DNA of 64,000 nt, from the NCBI GenBank assembly GCA_964604915.1, contig CAZSAA010000001.1, forward strand, positions 11,645 through 75,644. The letters are read 5' to 3'. The DNA comes from CAZSAA01 sp964604915 (GTDB lineage: Bacteria > Patescibacteriota > Patescibacteriia > Patescibacteriales > UBA12465). A program made the position numbers and the translations under genes. Positions 24,889-32,373 of the stretch are shown here, piece by piece. Positions within the stretch are counted from its first letter, which is position 1; the number at the start of each line of letters is the position of its first letter. Below the pieces are notes generated by a model. It made no database searches and was not told where the DNA came from. It saw nothing but the letters and a program-made list of their open reading frames with translations.

Positions 24889-25362
24889 TTAGCGCTTGCT
24901 CCACTGCGGTCTCTTTCTGGCACCGCGCAAACCTGGCTTCTTACGTTCTTTCTTCCTAGGATCGCGGGTCAGGAAACCTTCCACCTTGAGAGCGTCACGG
25001 AGCTTCTCATCAAAGATGAGTAAGCCGCGGCTGATGCCATGGCGGACCGCTTCGGCTTGGGCGTTAGTGCCACCGCCTTTGACGATGACGGAAATATTGA
25101 AATCGCGCAAACGGCTGGTAGTCTTCAAAGACTGGGTGATGATAGATAGAGGTTCTTCCGGAAAATACTGGGAAGCCTTCTTGCCATTTACCATTATCGC
25201 GCCCTTAGCGCCTTCTTGGTACATGCGGACCTGGGCGACCGCGGTCTTGCGACGACCAATGGCTTGGATATAGGTGCCGGAGAATTCCGGTATTTCAGAC
25301 TTGGCATCCTTCTCTTCCTTTTCCACGGCTTCGTCTTTAGCTTTGGTTTTTTTCTCTGTCAT
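24889..25362 (-). CDS. rpsI: 30S ribosomal protein S9
   Basis: S9, whose C-terminal tail touches P-site tRNA. The 157-aa protein has an N-terminal Lys/Glu-rich stretch of about 28 residues, then YIQAIGRRKTAVAQVRMY, and ends GARKRPQWSKR, the SKR tail typical of S9. It lies 10 nt after rplM. Confidence 0.96.
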   Translation of the reverse strand: MTEKKTKAKDEAVEKEEKDAKSEIPEFSGTYIQAIGRRKTAVAQVRMYQEGAKGAIMVNGKKASQYFPEEPLSIITQSLKTTSRLRDFNISVIVKGGGTNAQAEAVRHGISRGLLIFDEKLRDALKVEGFLTRDPRKKERKKPGLRGARKRPQWSKR

Positions 25363-25372
25363 AAAATTGAAA

Positions 25373-25729
25373 CTATCTAATTATGAGTCTTTTGAGCATG
25401 GCGTCGCGGAAACGGACATCAGGCAGCATCTGCTTGACGGAGCGCCGGATGACTTCAGCTGGATCCTTCTCGAAGACATCGCCCATTTTCTTCCGTTTGA
25501 GACCGCCGATGAATCCGGAGAAATGGAAATATTGCTTCTGATCCAGCTTCTTGCCAGTGAACTTCAATTGGCTGGCATTTACCACCTCGACGACGTCGCC
25601 CATATCCATGTGAGGCTGGAATTCCGGCTTATGCTTCCCTCGGAGGAGGATAGCGATCTGGGTAGATATGCGCCCTACGCTCTCGCCGGCCGCGTCTATC
25701 CTATGCACTTTTCTTTCGATGTTATTCAT
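25373..25729 (-). CDS. rplM: 50S ribosomal protein L13
   Basis: L13, an early large-subunit assembly protein. Key blocks are RIDAAGESVGRISTQIAILLRGKHKPEF and GDVVEVVNASQLKFTGKK. At 118 aa it is shorter than the usual 140-145 aa because the C terminus ends soon after RFRDAMLKRLIIR. The rplM-rpsI pair is often separate from the alpha operon in other bacteria; here it follows rplQ directly. Confidence 0.95.
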   Translation of the reverse strand: MNNIERKVHRIDAAGESVGRISTQIAILLRGKHKPEFQPHMDMGDVVEVVNASQLKFTGKKLDQKQYFHFSGFIGGLKRKKMGDVFEKDPAEVIRRSVKQMLPDVRFRDAMLKRLIIR

Positions 25730-25750
25730 ATTCGTAATTTCCTATATAAA

Positions 25751-26101
25751 TTATACCAGTTCAATTTGGACCATCTCGGCACCGTCGCCTTGGCGTTTGC
25801 CCAGCTTCACTATCCTGGTATAGCCGCCGACGCGCTCCTTATAGCGATCGCCGAGCACCTCCATAGCTTTCTTCACGGCATTCTTCTGCAAGAGCACTTG
25901 GATCAAGCCGCGACGAGCATTAAGGTCGCCTTTTTTAGCGGCGGTTATCATCCGCTCCACCAAAGGCTTGACGGTCTTGGCTTTCGCTTCGGTCGTCTTT
26001 ACTTTCTCGTAAATCAAGATACTGGAAGCCAGATTCCTGAGCATCAGTTCTCGCGGCGCTTTCTTCCGGTCTAAAATCTTGTTTTTATTGCTGTGCCTCA
26101 T
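25751..26101 (-). CDS. rplQ: 50S ribosomal protein L17
   Basis: L17, at the exit-tunnel rim. The 116-aa protein starts MRHSNKNKILDRKKAPRELM and has the LIKE...KTTEAKAKTVKPLVERM block and GDGAEMVQIELV end. It lies after rpoA, as in most bacteria. Confidence 0.96.
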   Translation of the reverse strand: MRHSNKNKILDRKKAPRELMLRNLASSILIYEKVKTTEAKAKTVKPLVERMITAAKKGDLNARRGLIQVLLQKNAVKKAMEVLGDRYKERVGGYTRIVKLGKRQGDGAEMVQIELV

Positions 26102-26122
26102 ATAATGTTTCGATATTTATCT

Positions 26123-26920
26123 CTATTTTTTGGATTTCTTCTTTGGCGCTTCTTCTTCCTTCTCTTCGACGACCTCCGCTTCTTCCGCCTCTACCACTTC
26201 GGCTTCAGCTTCTTCTTCCTGAGCTTCGCCGCTAGAGAGAGAAAGCAGGGCCTCGAACTGGTTAACCAGGATGGTGGCCGCCTGCTCAAAAGCTTCCTTC
26301 GGGGTGATGGTTCCATCCGTCTTGAGGGAAACCACCAGCTTGTCCCAGTTAGTCATCTTGCCGACGCGGACGTTCTCGACACCAATCGAGACGGCCATGA
26401 TCGGAGAGAAGATAGAATCGATTTCGATATAGCCGATACCCTTCTCATTCTTGTTCGCTTCGGTCATGCGATAGCCGCGGCCTTTCTGGACGTATATTTC
26501 CATCTCGAGTTCGGCCTTATCGTCGGTCAGGGTAGCGATATGACAATCCGGATTCTTGATTTCAAGAGCGCTATTTTTAGCGATATCTCCGGCCTTCACG
26601 ATCTTCTTGCCCTTTATCTTAAGTTCCAGTTTGACTTCTTCTTCATCGGCCAGGACTTTGAAACGCAACTGCTTCAGATTGAGCATGATTTCCAAGACAT
26701 CTTCCTTCACGCCTTTGGGAGGCATGAATTCATGGCTGACGCCCTTGAACTTGATGCCGACGACAGCGGCACCCGGCAAAGAAGAAAGCAAGACGCGACG
26801 TAAGGAATTACCCACGGTCATGCCGTATCCGGGATATAGAGGTTCGACGCTGATCATTTCTTCATTCTCGGTAGCGCCGGCTTGGAATTCTATTTTTTTG
26901 GCTAATGCGATCTTTTCCAT
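26123..26920 (-). CDS. rpoA: RNA polymerase alpha subunit lacking the C-terminal domain
   Basis: The alpha N-terminal domain (dimerisation and assembly) is complete: GYGMTVGNSLRRVLLSSLPGAA near residues 31-52 and NWDKLVVSLKTDGTITPKEA near 191-210. At about residue 229 the sequence changes to a Glu/Ala/Val tail ending in KKKSKK at 265. Ordinary alpha is about 315-330 aa, with a flexible linker and an alpha-CTD for UP elements and activators. No CTD is encoded here or in the downstream sequence before rplQ. A CTD does occur in a different protein at 62795-63829. Confidence 0.97.
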   Translation of the reverse strand: MEKIALAKKIEFQAGATENEEMISVEPLYPGYGMTVGNSLRRVLLSSLPGAAVVGIKFKGVSHEFMPPKGVKEDVLEIMLNLKQLRFKVLADEEEVKLELKIKGKKIVKAGDIAKNSALEIKNPDCHIATLTDDKAELEMEIYVQKGRGYRMTEANKNEKGIGYIEIDSIFSPIMAVSIGVENVRVGKMTNWDKLVVSLKTDGTITPKEAFEQAATILVNQFEALLSLSSGEAQEEEAEAEVVEAEEAEVVEEKEEEAPKKKSKK

Positions 26921-26970
26921 ATAGAGATGGACGGCCTTTAGAACGAAGCTAAAGGACCGGTTATGTTAGC

Positions 26971-27588
26971 TTATTTTGAGTAGAACTCAATTATCATCTG
27001 GACATTGATGCTGGAGGGCAAGTCATTGTCAGTCGGCTCATGCAGGACTTTGCCGGCTAACTCGTCGGTAAGGTTGAGCCAGCTAGGCCTTTCCGCCTTT
27101 TTCACCTGTTCAACGACATTGCGGAAATAGTTATTCTTGGCCTTGTTCGGCTTGATGGTTATCACCTGTTCCGGCTTAACGGTTATCGAAGGGATATCCG
27201 CTTTCTTGCCATCGAGGAAGAAATGGCCATGGTTTACCAACTGCCTGGCCTGGGTGCGGGAAACCGCGAATCCTAAGCGGTATACCACGTTATCGAGGCG
27301 CATCTCGAGCAGTCTCAGGAAGTTCTTACCCGCATCGCCCTGCTTCTTCTTAGCGCGGTCGAAAGTGAGGCGGAACTGCTTTTCGCGGAGATTATAGTAT
27401 CGCTTAGCTTCCTGTTTCTCGTTAAGCTGGGTGCCGTAATCGCTGAGTTTCTGGCGGCGCTTGTTAGGGCCTCCGGCGCCCGGGACGTAGTTACGCTTGA
27501 CGATGGCGCACTTGGGCGAATTGCAGCGTTCCCCTTTGAGCATCAGCTTTTCCCCGGCGCGGCGGCATTGTTTGCATTTGTTATCCAT
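26971..27588 (-). CDS. rpsD: 30S ribosomal protein S4, zinc-binding form
   Basis: S4, a 16S assembly initiator. The N terminus has four cysteines (C5, C8, C22, C27), the zinc form. The S4 RNA-binding domain has RLDNVVYRLGFAVSRTQARQLVNHGHF. The protein is 205 aa. It lies between rpsK and rpoA in alpha-operon order. Confidence 0.97.
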   Translation of the reverse strand: MDNKCKQCRRAGEKLMLKGERCNSPKCAIVKRNYVPGAGGPNKRRQKLSDYGTQLNEKQEAKRYYNLREKQFRLTFDRAKKKQGDAGKNFLRLLEMRLDNVVYRLGFAVSRTQARQLVNHGHFFLDGKKADIPSITVKPEQVITIKPNKAKNNYFRNVVEQVKKAERPSWLNLTDELAGKVLHEPTDNDLPSSINVQMIIEFYSK

Positions 27589-27608
27589 ATTGATCTTTAT
27601 TCTTTAAA

Positions 27609-28241
27609 TTACACTCTCCTAGGCTTCTTCGGACGGCAGCCGTTATGGGGGACGGGCGTGGTATCCTTGATAGCGGTCACATGGAGGTTATTGGCATTTA
27701 GGGCACGAATGGCCGATTCACGACCCGTTCCGACGCCGGAAACGAAGACGCTCACTTCTTCCAGGCCATATTCTTCCCTGGCTTTCTGCGCGGCGATCTT
27801 GGTGATTATCTGGGCGGCATACGGGGTGGCTTTCTTAGCCCCCTTGAACCCGGCCATGCCGGCGCTCGCCCAGGAAATCACGTCACCGTTCTGATCGGTC
27901 AAAGTGACCATGGTGTTGTTATAGGTAGCATGGATATAGGCGCGGCCGGATTTGACAGTCTTAGCGCCTGCTTTCTTCTTACGCTTCTTGATAAGCTTCT
28001 TCTTGGCTCTCGCCTGCTTATTCTTCTCAAGCTTCTGCTTGATTTCTTCCGGCAGCTCTTCATCAGCGCCTTCGATGGAAAATCCTAAGGTCTCTTCTTC
28101 TTTATCATCATCCTCAAGAGGAGCTGGCGCGATAGCGGCAGTTTCCGGAGCGGGAGCTTCCGTCTTAACCTCAGGCTCGGCTTCCACCTTCTCGATAGCT
28201 TCTTCCTTAGGCTGCTTATTGTCTTTTTTGTTATCTGACAT
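27609..28241 (-). CDS. rpsK: 30S ribosomal protein S11 with a long charged N-terminal extension
   Basis: The S11 core starts near residue 95 ([21 protein letters not shown]) and ends with [11 protein letters not shown], the usual S11 end. Before it lie about 85 residues of acidic Glu/Ala/Pro sequence and then a lysine-rich stretch ([12 protein letters not shown]). Ordinary S11 is about 129 aa; this one is 210 aa. The same kind of tail occurs on L3, L22, L23, S17 and RpoA in this window. Confidence 0.93.
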   Translation of the reverse strand: MSDNKKDNKQPKEEAIEKVEAEPEVKTEAPAPETAAIAPAPLEDDDKEEETLGFSIEGADEELPEEIKQKLEKNKQARAKKKLIKKRKKKAGAKTVKSGRAYIHATYNNTMVTLTDQNGDVISWASAGMAGFKGAKKATPYAAQIITKIAAQKAREEYGLEEVSVFVSGVGTGRESAIRALNANNLHVTAIKDTTPVPHNGCRPKKPRRV

Positions 28242-28275
28242 ATTATGATGCTAACAATTTACTTAAATACTTCGA

Positions 28276-28665
28276 CTAGGTCTTCTGGACCTTGGTCTTG
28301 CCACTACCGGCAGTCATGCGCCTATTGCCGCGGACAGTCCGGCTATTAGTCTTGGTCCGCTGACCTCTAGCTGGCAAATGTTTGGCATGCCTGGAGCCAC
28401 GATATGAATTGATCTCGCGCAAACGCTTGATGTTGCTCTGGACTTCGCGCCGAAGGTCGCCTTCGACCACAAATTTCTTCTCGACGATCTCGCGCAAGCG
28501 GTTAGCGTCATCTTCCTGGAGATCGCTCACGCGGATATCAGGGCTGACGCCAGCGGTCGCCAATATCTTCTTGGAACGGGTAGGGCCGATGCCATAGATA
28601 TAGGTGAGGGCGATTTCTATTCTTTTGTCGTTCGGAATGTTTACTCCCGCGATTCTTATAGCCAT
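28276..28665 (-). CDS. rpsM: 30S ribosomal protein S13
   Basis: S13, in the 30S head with S19. The 129-aa protein starts [27 protein letters not shown] and contains [24 protein letters not shown]. It lies between rpmJ and rpsK. Confidence 0.97.
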   Translation of the reverse strand: MAIRIAGVNIPNDKRIEIALTYIYGIGPTRSKKILATAGVSPDIRVSDLQEDDANRLREIVEKKFVVEGDLRREVQSNIKRLREINSYRGSRHAKHLPARGQRTKTNSRTVRGNRRMTAGSGKTKVQKT

Positions 28666-28715
28666 AATTAGTGTTGGCCCGGATACCTAATAAAAGAGGC
28701 GTCCGGCCTGATTAT

Positions 28716-28829
28716 TTATCCTTGTCTTTGTTTGTGCTTGGGATTCTTGCAGATCACGTGGACGCGACCCTTCCTCCTGACAGTCTTGCAATCCTTACAG
28801 ATCGCTTTGGCGCTCGCTCTTACTTTCAT
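28716..28829 (-). CDS. rpmJ: 50S ribosomal protein L36
   Basis: A 37-aa L36, read directly from the sequence: [20 protein letters not shown] and on to KHKQRQG. Zinc ligands C11, C14, C27 and H32 are present. It lies between infA and rpsM, its standard place. Confidence 0.95.
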   Translation of the reverse strand: MKVRASAKAICKDCKTVRRKGRVHVICKNPKHKQRQG

Positions 28830-28902
28830 AAAACTTTTCCGGCGGGAAAGATGACTCTTTCCTGCCTAGGTTATATCTTCATTATTATCTTTTCTATCCT
28901 GA

Positions 28903-29145
28903 TTAAAGCCGATAGGTGATACGGCCCTTGCCGAGGTCGTAGGGGCTTATCTGCACCTTCACTTTATCGCCTGGCAGCAGCCTGATCTTGAACATCCTCA
29001 TCTTCCCGGATAGGTGAGCCAATATCTCGTGCCCGTTCTCGAGCATTACCCGGAAAGTGGCGGCGGGCATCAGTTCTAGCACCTCGCCTTGTAGCTCGAT
29101 GAAATCCTTGGAATTAAGAGCGGCTGAATTGTTAGCCTGTGGCAT
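28903..29145 (-). CDS. infA: Translation initiation factor IF-1
   Basis: IF-1, an 80-aa OB-fold protein that covers the A site during initiation. Blocks [23 protein letters not shown] and [39 protein letters not shown] match the family. It has a few extra N-terminal residues. It is the first gene of the alpha operon here, about 113 nt after the predicted transcription start. Confidence 0.97.
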   Translation of the reverse strand: MPQANNSAALNSKDFIELQGEVLELMPAATFRVMLENGHEILAHLSGKMRMFKIRLLPGDKVKVQISPYDLGKGRITYRL

Positions 29146-29165
29146 TGTTTATGTAAACTTAACAC

Positions 29166-29199
29166 AAAAAAAATGATAAAAGCTTGAACTCGCTTTATC
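29166..29199 (-). terminator. Candidate attenuator in the infA leader
   Basis: On the minus strand, a GATAAAGC stem pairs with GCTTTTATC (8 bp with one bulge; loop about 8 nt) and is followed by eight T. It lies 20 nt before the infA ATG and downstream of the promoter, so it could stop transcription of the alpha operon. A second hairpin, TTATTG/CAATAA at 29221-29238, lies just upstream. Confidence 0.5.
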
Positions 29200-29264
29200 A
29201 AGATTTCCGGTTAAAATTTATTATTGTTTTTTCAATAATTTTTCCTTTTTTATTGATGTTAATG

Positions 29265-29293
29265 ATTATATAGATAAGTCGTTAAACTGTCAA
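29265..29293 (-). promoter_or_regulatory. Consensus promoter of the infA-alpha operon
   Basis: Perfect -35 TTGACA (29288-29293), 17-nt spacer, perfect -10 TATAAT (29265-29270) on the minus strand. It is the best promoter match in the window. The leader is about 110 nt. The remaining gap toward 29414 holds one further small inverted repeat (29300-29318) and nothing else recognised. Confidence 0.9.
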
Positions 29294-29414
29294 TACTAGA
29301 CTTCTTCCCTAGAGAAGTCCCACCCTTTATCCCGGGAAATGCGCAAATCGCGTAATTGACTGAAGGCTGTCCATTCCTATTCTAAATATGCATATTGCGT
29401 TCTAGACATCCTCA

Positions 29415-32348
29415 TTATCCCTGTTCATCGTCGTCCCAATCTTCTTGCACGTCATTATCATTCTCAGCTTCTAAGAAATACCCGTCAAACCGATTATATT
29501 TATTACCTAGTTTGCAGAGAACCCTTCCTGTCGGGAAAACCTCCAAATCATTGTTATCTGGACCCTGGATAACAGTTTTTACATTTACCGCTCTGGCGTA
29601 ATCATTAACATATTTAGCAATGACCTTTTTAAGTTTATCCGGATAATTATTGGTATATTCGGTATTAGCCTCAATATTATCGATTACCAGCACCGGATCG
29701 CCGCCCTTATTCTTCTCACCAATAAAGGCCCAACAGACAACCACCGGGGAATCGGTCTTTTCGTCATAGACCACGATATTCTGCATGCCTAAATCGGTCA
29801 CATAATCAGCGATCGGAGATTCGGCACCATGATATTCGCTGTCGATACAGATACAGCACGGGCAATAATTGCCGAGATAAAGATCCCTTGTCCGGCGTGA
29901 AGCGATAGATATCCTCATTTCCCGGCCGTTTAACCCTCGTTCGTCTTCATCCGACCTATAGAAGATGCCCTTCAGAGTATTCTTGTCTACATCATAATGA
30001 CTAAATTCCTCGCCAAGCGTTTCCCTGATTTCTTGAAGCAAAGAATCGACGCGTTCTTGACCTAAGCTAGGAGCGATAGATTCTCGCAGCTTATCTTCAT
30101 ATGACTCGAAAAACGATTCGAACTCCTTAAAACTATCCCGTAATTGAGACTTACTTTTTTCCAGGCTCTCCTTTTCCTTAATCAGTTCTTTGCGGGTTTT
30201 GGTAGCCTCAAGCCTTGCTTCCACTTGGAGACAAGTGTCATGAGACCGGAAGATATTCTCAATCATTGATTTCAAACGGAAGATATCGCTTTGTATCTTA
30301 TCCCATACGCCAACCGGCTTAATGGTGGCCGCCTTGGCTTCCAAGCTAGCCAAGCCCCTCCTCATGCCTTCAGCCCTCTTACTATCCGTTTCCCCCTCAA
30401 TCCTTTGCTTTAATTCTCCTATCTTCTGCTTTACCGTTTTCGTTTCTTGATTAGGGACAAAGGAAGCCTGGAGCTCTACTTTATAATATGAAAGAGCGTT
30501 AACGATAGAAGATTCGTATTTACCCAGTGTTTCCTTGATGCGCGTAATCGGAGTCTTAATCTGGTCAGAGAATCTAACATTTTCTTCATCACCTAACGTA
30601 AAATATGTCTCCTCGCTATAATTCAACCACTGTTCGCTGTCCACCCCTCTGTCTTTCAACTCATCAACTATTTCTTGATTGTTAGAAAAAGAAATTAGCT
30701 TTTCTTGCATAAGGCGTCTGAATTCTATCGAATCCTTATCGATATCCGGGTTTTCTCGCAATATATCTGCCTCATTGCCAAAAAGCTCCCTAATATTACT
30801 TTTGGCCTCCTTATCAAATTTTCTAAATTTGATTATCAGCCGACTGCCATAACGAGGATTATCCGTCAGAGCTTCCAATAGGAATGGATTATCATTGATG
30901 CACTCTTTTAATTTACCTAATTTACTCTGGATAGCCAAAACATCCAACAATAACTCTGAGGATTTAGCCATCTGAGCAGCTAATTTAGGAATCATCGTTT
31001 CTATCTCCGCCATGAATTCGGGGTAGCAATCTTTTATAACTTGATATAAGTCCAAGGGCGCCAAATTAAACTTATCTATATTCTTTATCACCTCATTCTT
31101 TTGTCCTGCCCTAATAAGTGTAAAAAAGATTTCCCGATAATCCAGGCCGACAAACTTGTCTAGATTATCAGCTACCTTGCCGCCATTGCCAGCCTCAAAC
31201 AATTTTAGAGCAACTTTTTGATCAAGACCGATAAACTTGTCTAAGTGATTAGCTACTTCTTTGCCTTGATCGGCCTTGATCAATTTGAGGGCGACTTCTT
31301 TATCAAGGCCAATAAATTTGTCTAAATAATAAATTACTAAATTGCCGTCACCAGCATCAATCAATTTGAGAGCGATTTCTCGGTGATCGGAACCGATAAA
31401 CTTATCTATATTTTTAGCTAAACGATAACCTTCACCAACCTCAAATAATTTGAGGGCGACTTCTTTATCAAGGCCAATAAATTTGTCTAGATTATAGGCT
31501 ACTTCATCGCCTTTACCAACCTCAAATAATTTGAGGGCGATTTCCCGATGATCAAGGCCGACAAACCTGTTGCCTAAAAAATCAGTTACTTCTTCTACTC
31601 TACTTTCTCTGCCTCTGCTGGCCTCAATCATTTTAAGGACGATTTCCCGACGATCAAGGCCAATAAACTTATTTAGATTATAAGCTAAACACCAACTATC
31701 ATTAGCCTCAATAAATTTAAGGGCGATTTCTTTATCAAGATCAAGACCAATAAACTTATCTATATTTTTAACTAAATACGAACCTCCATTAGCCTTAATA
31801 AATTTAAGGGCAATTTCCCGATAATCCAAGCCGATAAACTTATCTAGATTAGCAGCTACCTCTTTGCAAAGGCCAGGCCTAATCAATTTGAGAGCAACTT
31901 CTTTATCAAGACCGATAAACTTATCTAGATTACAGGCTACCGCGACGTCGTTGCCAGTCCCAATCAATTTGAGAGCGATTTCTCGGTGATCGGAACCGAT
32001 AAACTTATCTATATTTTCAGCTAAATGCCAACCTTTATCAGCCTCAATAAATTTAAGGGCGATTTCTTTATCAAGATCAAGACCAATAAACTTGCCTGGA
32101 TTATCAACTACCTTGTCGCCATAGTCATTCCAAATCAATTTGATGGCAAATTCTTTATCAAGACCTGAGAAAGATTTTATATTATCAACAAAAGTTTGCA
32201 GTTTCCCGTTTTCCCAAAGATATAAGGCAAAATCATTGTCTAAATCAATCTTTTCCGAGAGCTTCTGTTTAATTTCTTCGTCAGAGTATTCTTTTTGTTT
32301 AGGCGCCTCGGTTATTTTGTTTTTCCTAAAGCTTTCTTCGTTTACCAT
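29415..32348 (-). CDS. Large helical-repeat protein with a C-terminal cysteine-containing domain, function unknown
   Basis: A 977-aa protein without signal peptide or membrane segments. Residues about 45-430 are some 13 tandem repeats of 27-29 aa with consensus KFIGLDKEVALKLIEAGKGxEVAxNLD, which should form a two-helix solenoid. Residues about 430-640 are helical and divergent. Residues 640-800 are a coiled-coil region. The last 170 residues contain YCPCCIC, then a beta-rich part (NIVVYDEKTDSPVVVCWAFI) and an alternation that looks somewhat like a GNAT acetyltransferase fold, a weak impression only. It is co-oriented with alaS and starts 25 nt after the alaS stop. Confidence 0.85.
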   Translation of the reverse strand: MVNEESFRKNKITEAPKQKEYSDEEIKQKLSEKIDLDNDFALYLWENGKLQTFVDNIKSFSGLDKEFAIKLIWNDYGDKVVDNPGKFIGLDLDKEIALKFIEADKGWHLAENIDKFIGSDHREIALKLIGTGNDVAVACNLDKFIGLDKEVALKLIRPGLCKEVAANLDKFIGLDYREIALKFIKANGGSYLVKNIDKFIGLDLDKEIALKFIEANDSWCLAYNLNKFIGLDRREIVLKMIEASRGRESRVEEVTDFLGNRFVGLDHREIALKLFEVGKGDEVAYNLDKFIGLDKEVALKLFEVGEGYRLAKNIDKFIGSDHREIALKLIDAGDGNLVIYYLDKFIGLDKEVALKLIKADQGKEVANHLDKFIGLDQKVALKLFEAGNGGKVADNLDKFVGLDYREIFFTLIRAGQKNEVIKNIDKFNLAPLDLYQVIKDCYPEFMAEIETMIPKLAAQMAKSSELLLDVLAIQSKLGKLKECINDNPFLLEALTDNPRYGSRLIIKFRKFDKEAKSNIRELFGNEADILRENPDIDKDSIEFRRLMQEKLISFSNNQEIVDELKDRGVDSEQWLNYSEETYFTLGDEENVRFSDQIKTPITRIKETLGKYESSIVNALSYYKVELQASFVPNQETKTVKQKIGELKQRIEGETDSKRAEGMRRGLASLEAKAATIKPVGVWDKIQSDIFRLKSMIENIFRSHDTCLQVEARLEATKTRKELIKEKESLEKSKSQLRDSFKEFESFFESYEDKLRESIAPSLGQERVDSLLQEIRETLGEEFSHYDVDKNTLKGIFYRSDEDERGLNGREMRISIASRRTRDLYLGNYCPCCICIDSEYHGAESPIADYVTDLGMQNIVVYDEKTDSPVVVCWAFIGEKNKGGDPVLVIDNIEANTEYTNNYPDKLKKVIAKYVNDYARAVNVKTVIQGPDNNDLEVFPTGRVLCKLGNKYNRFDGYFLEAENDNDVQEDWDDDEQG

Positions 32349-32373
32349 ATAAGCGAATGATTAAATTTATCAC

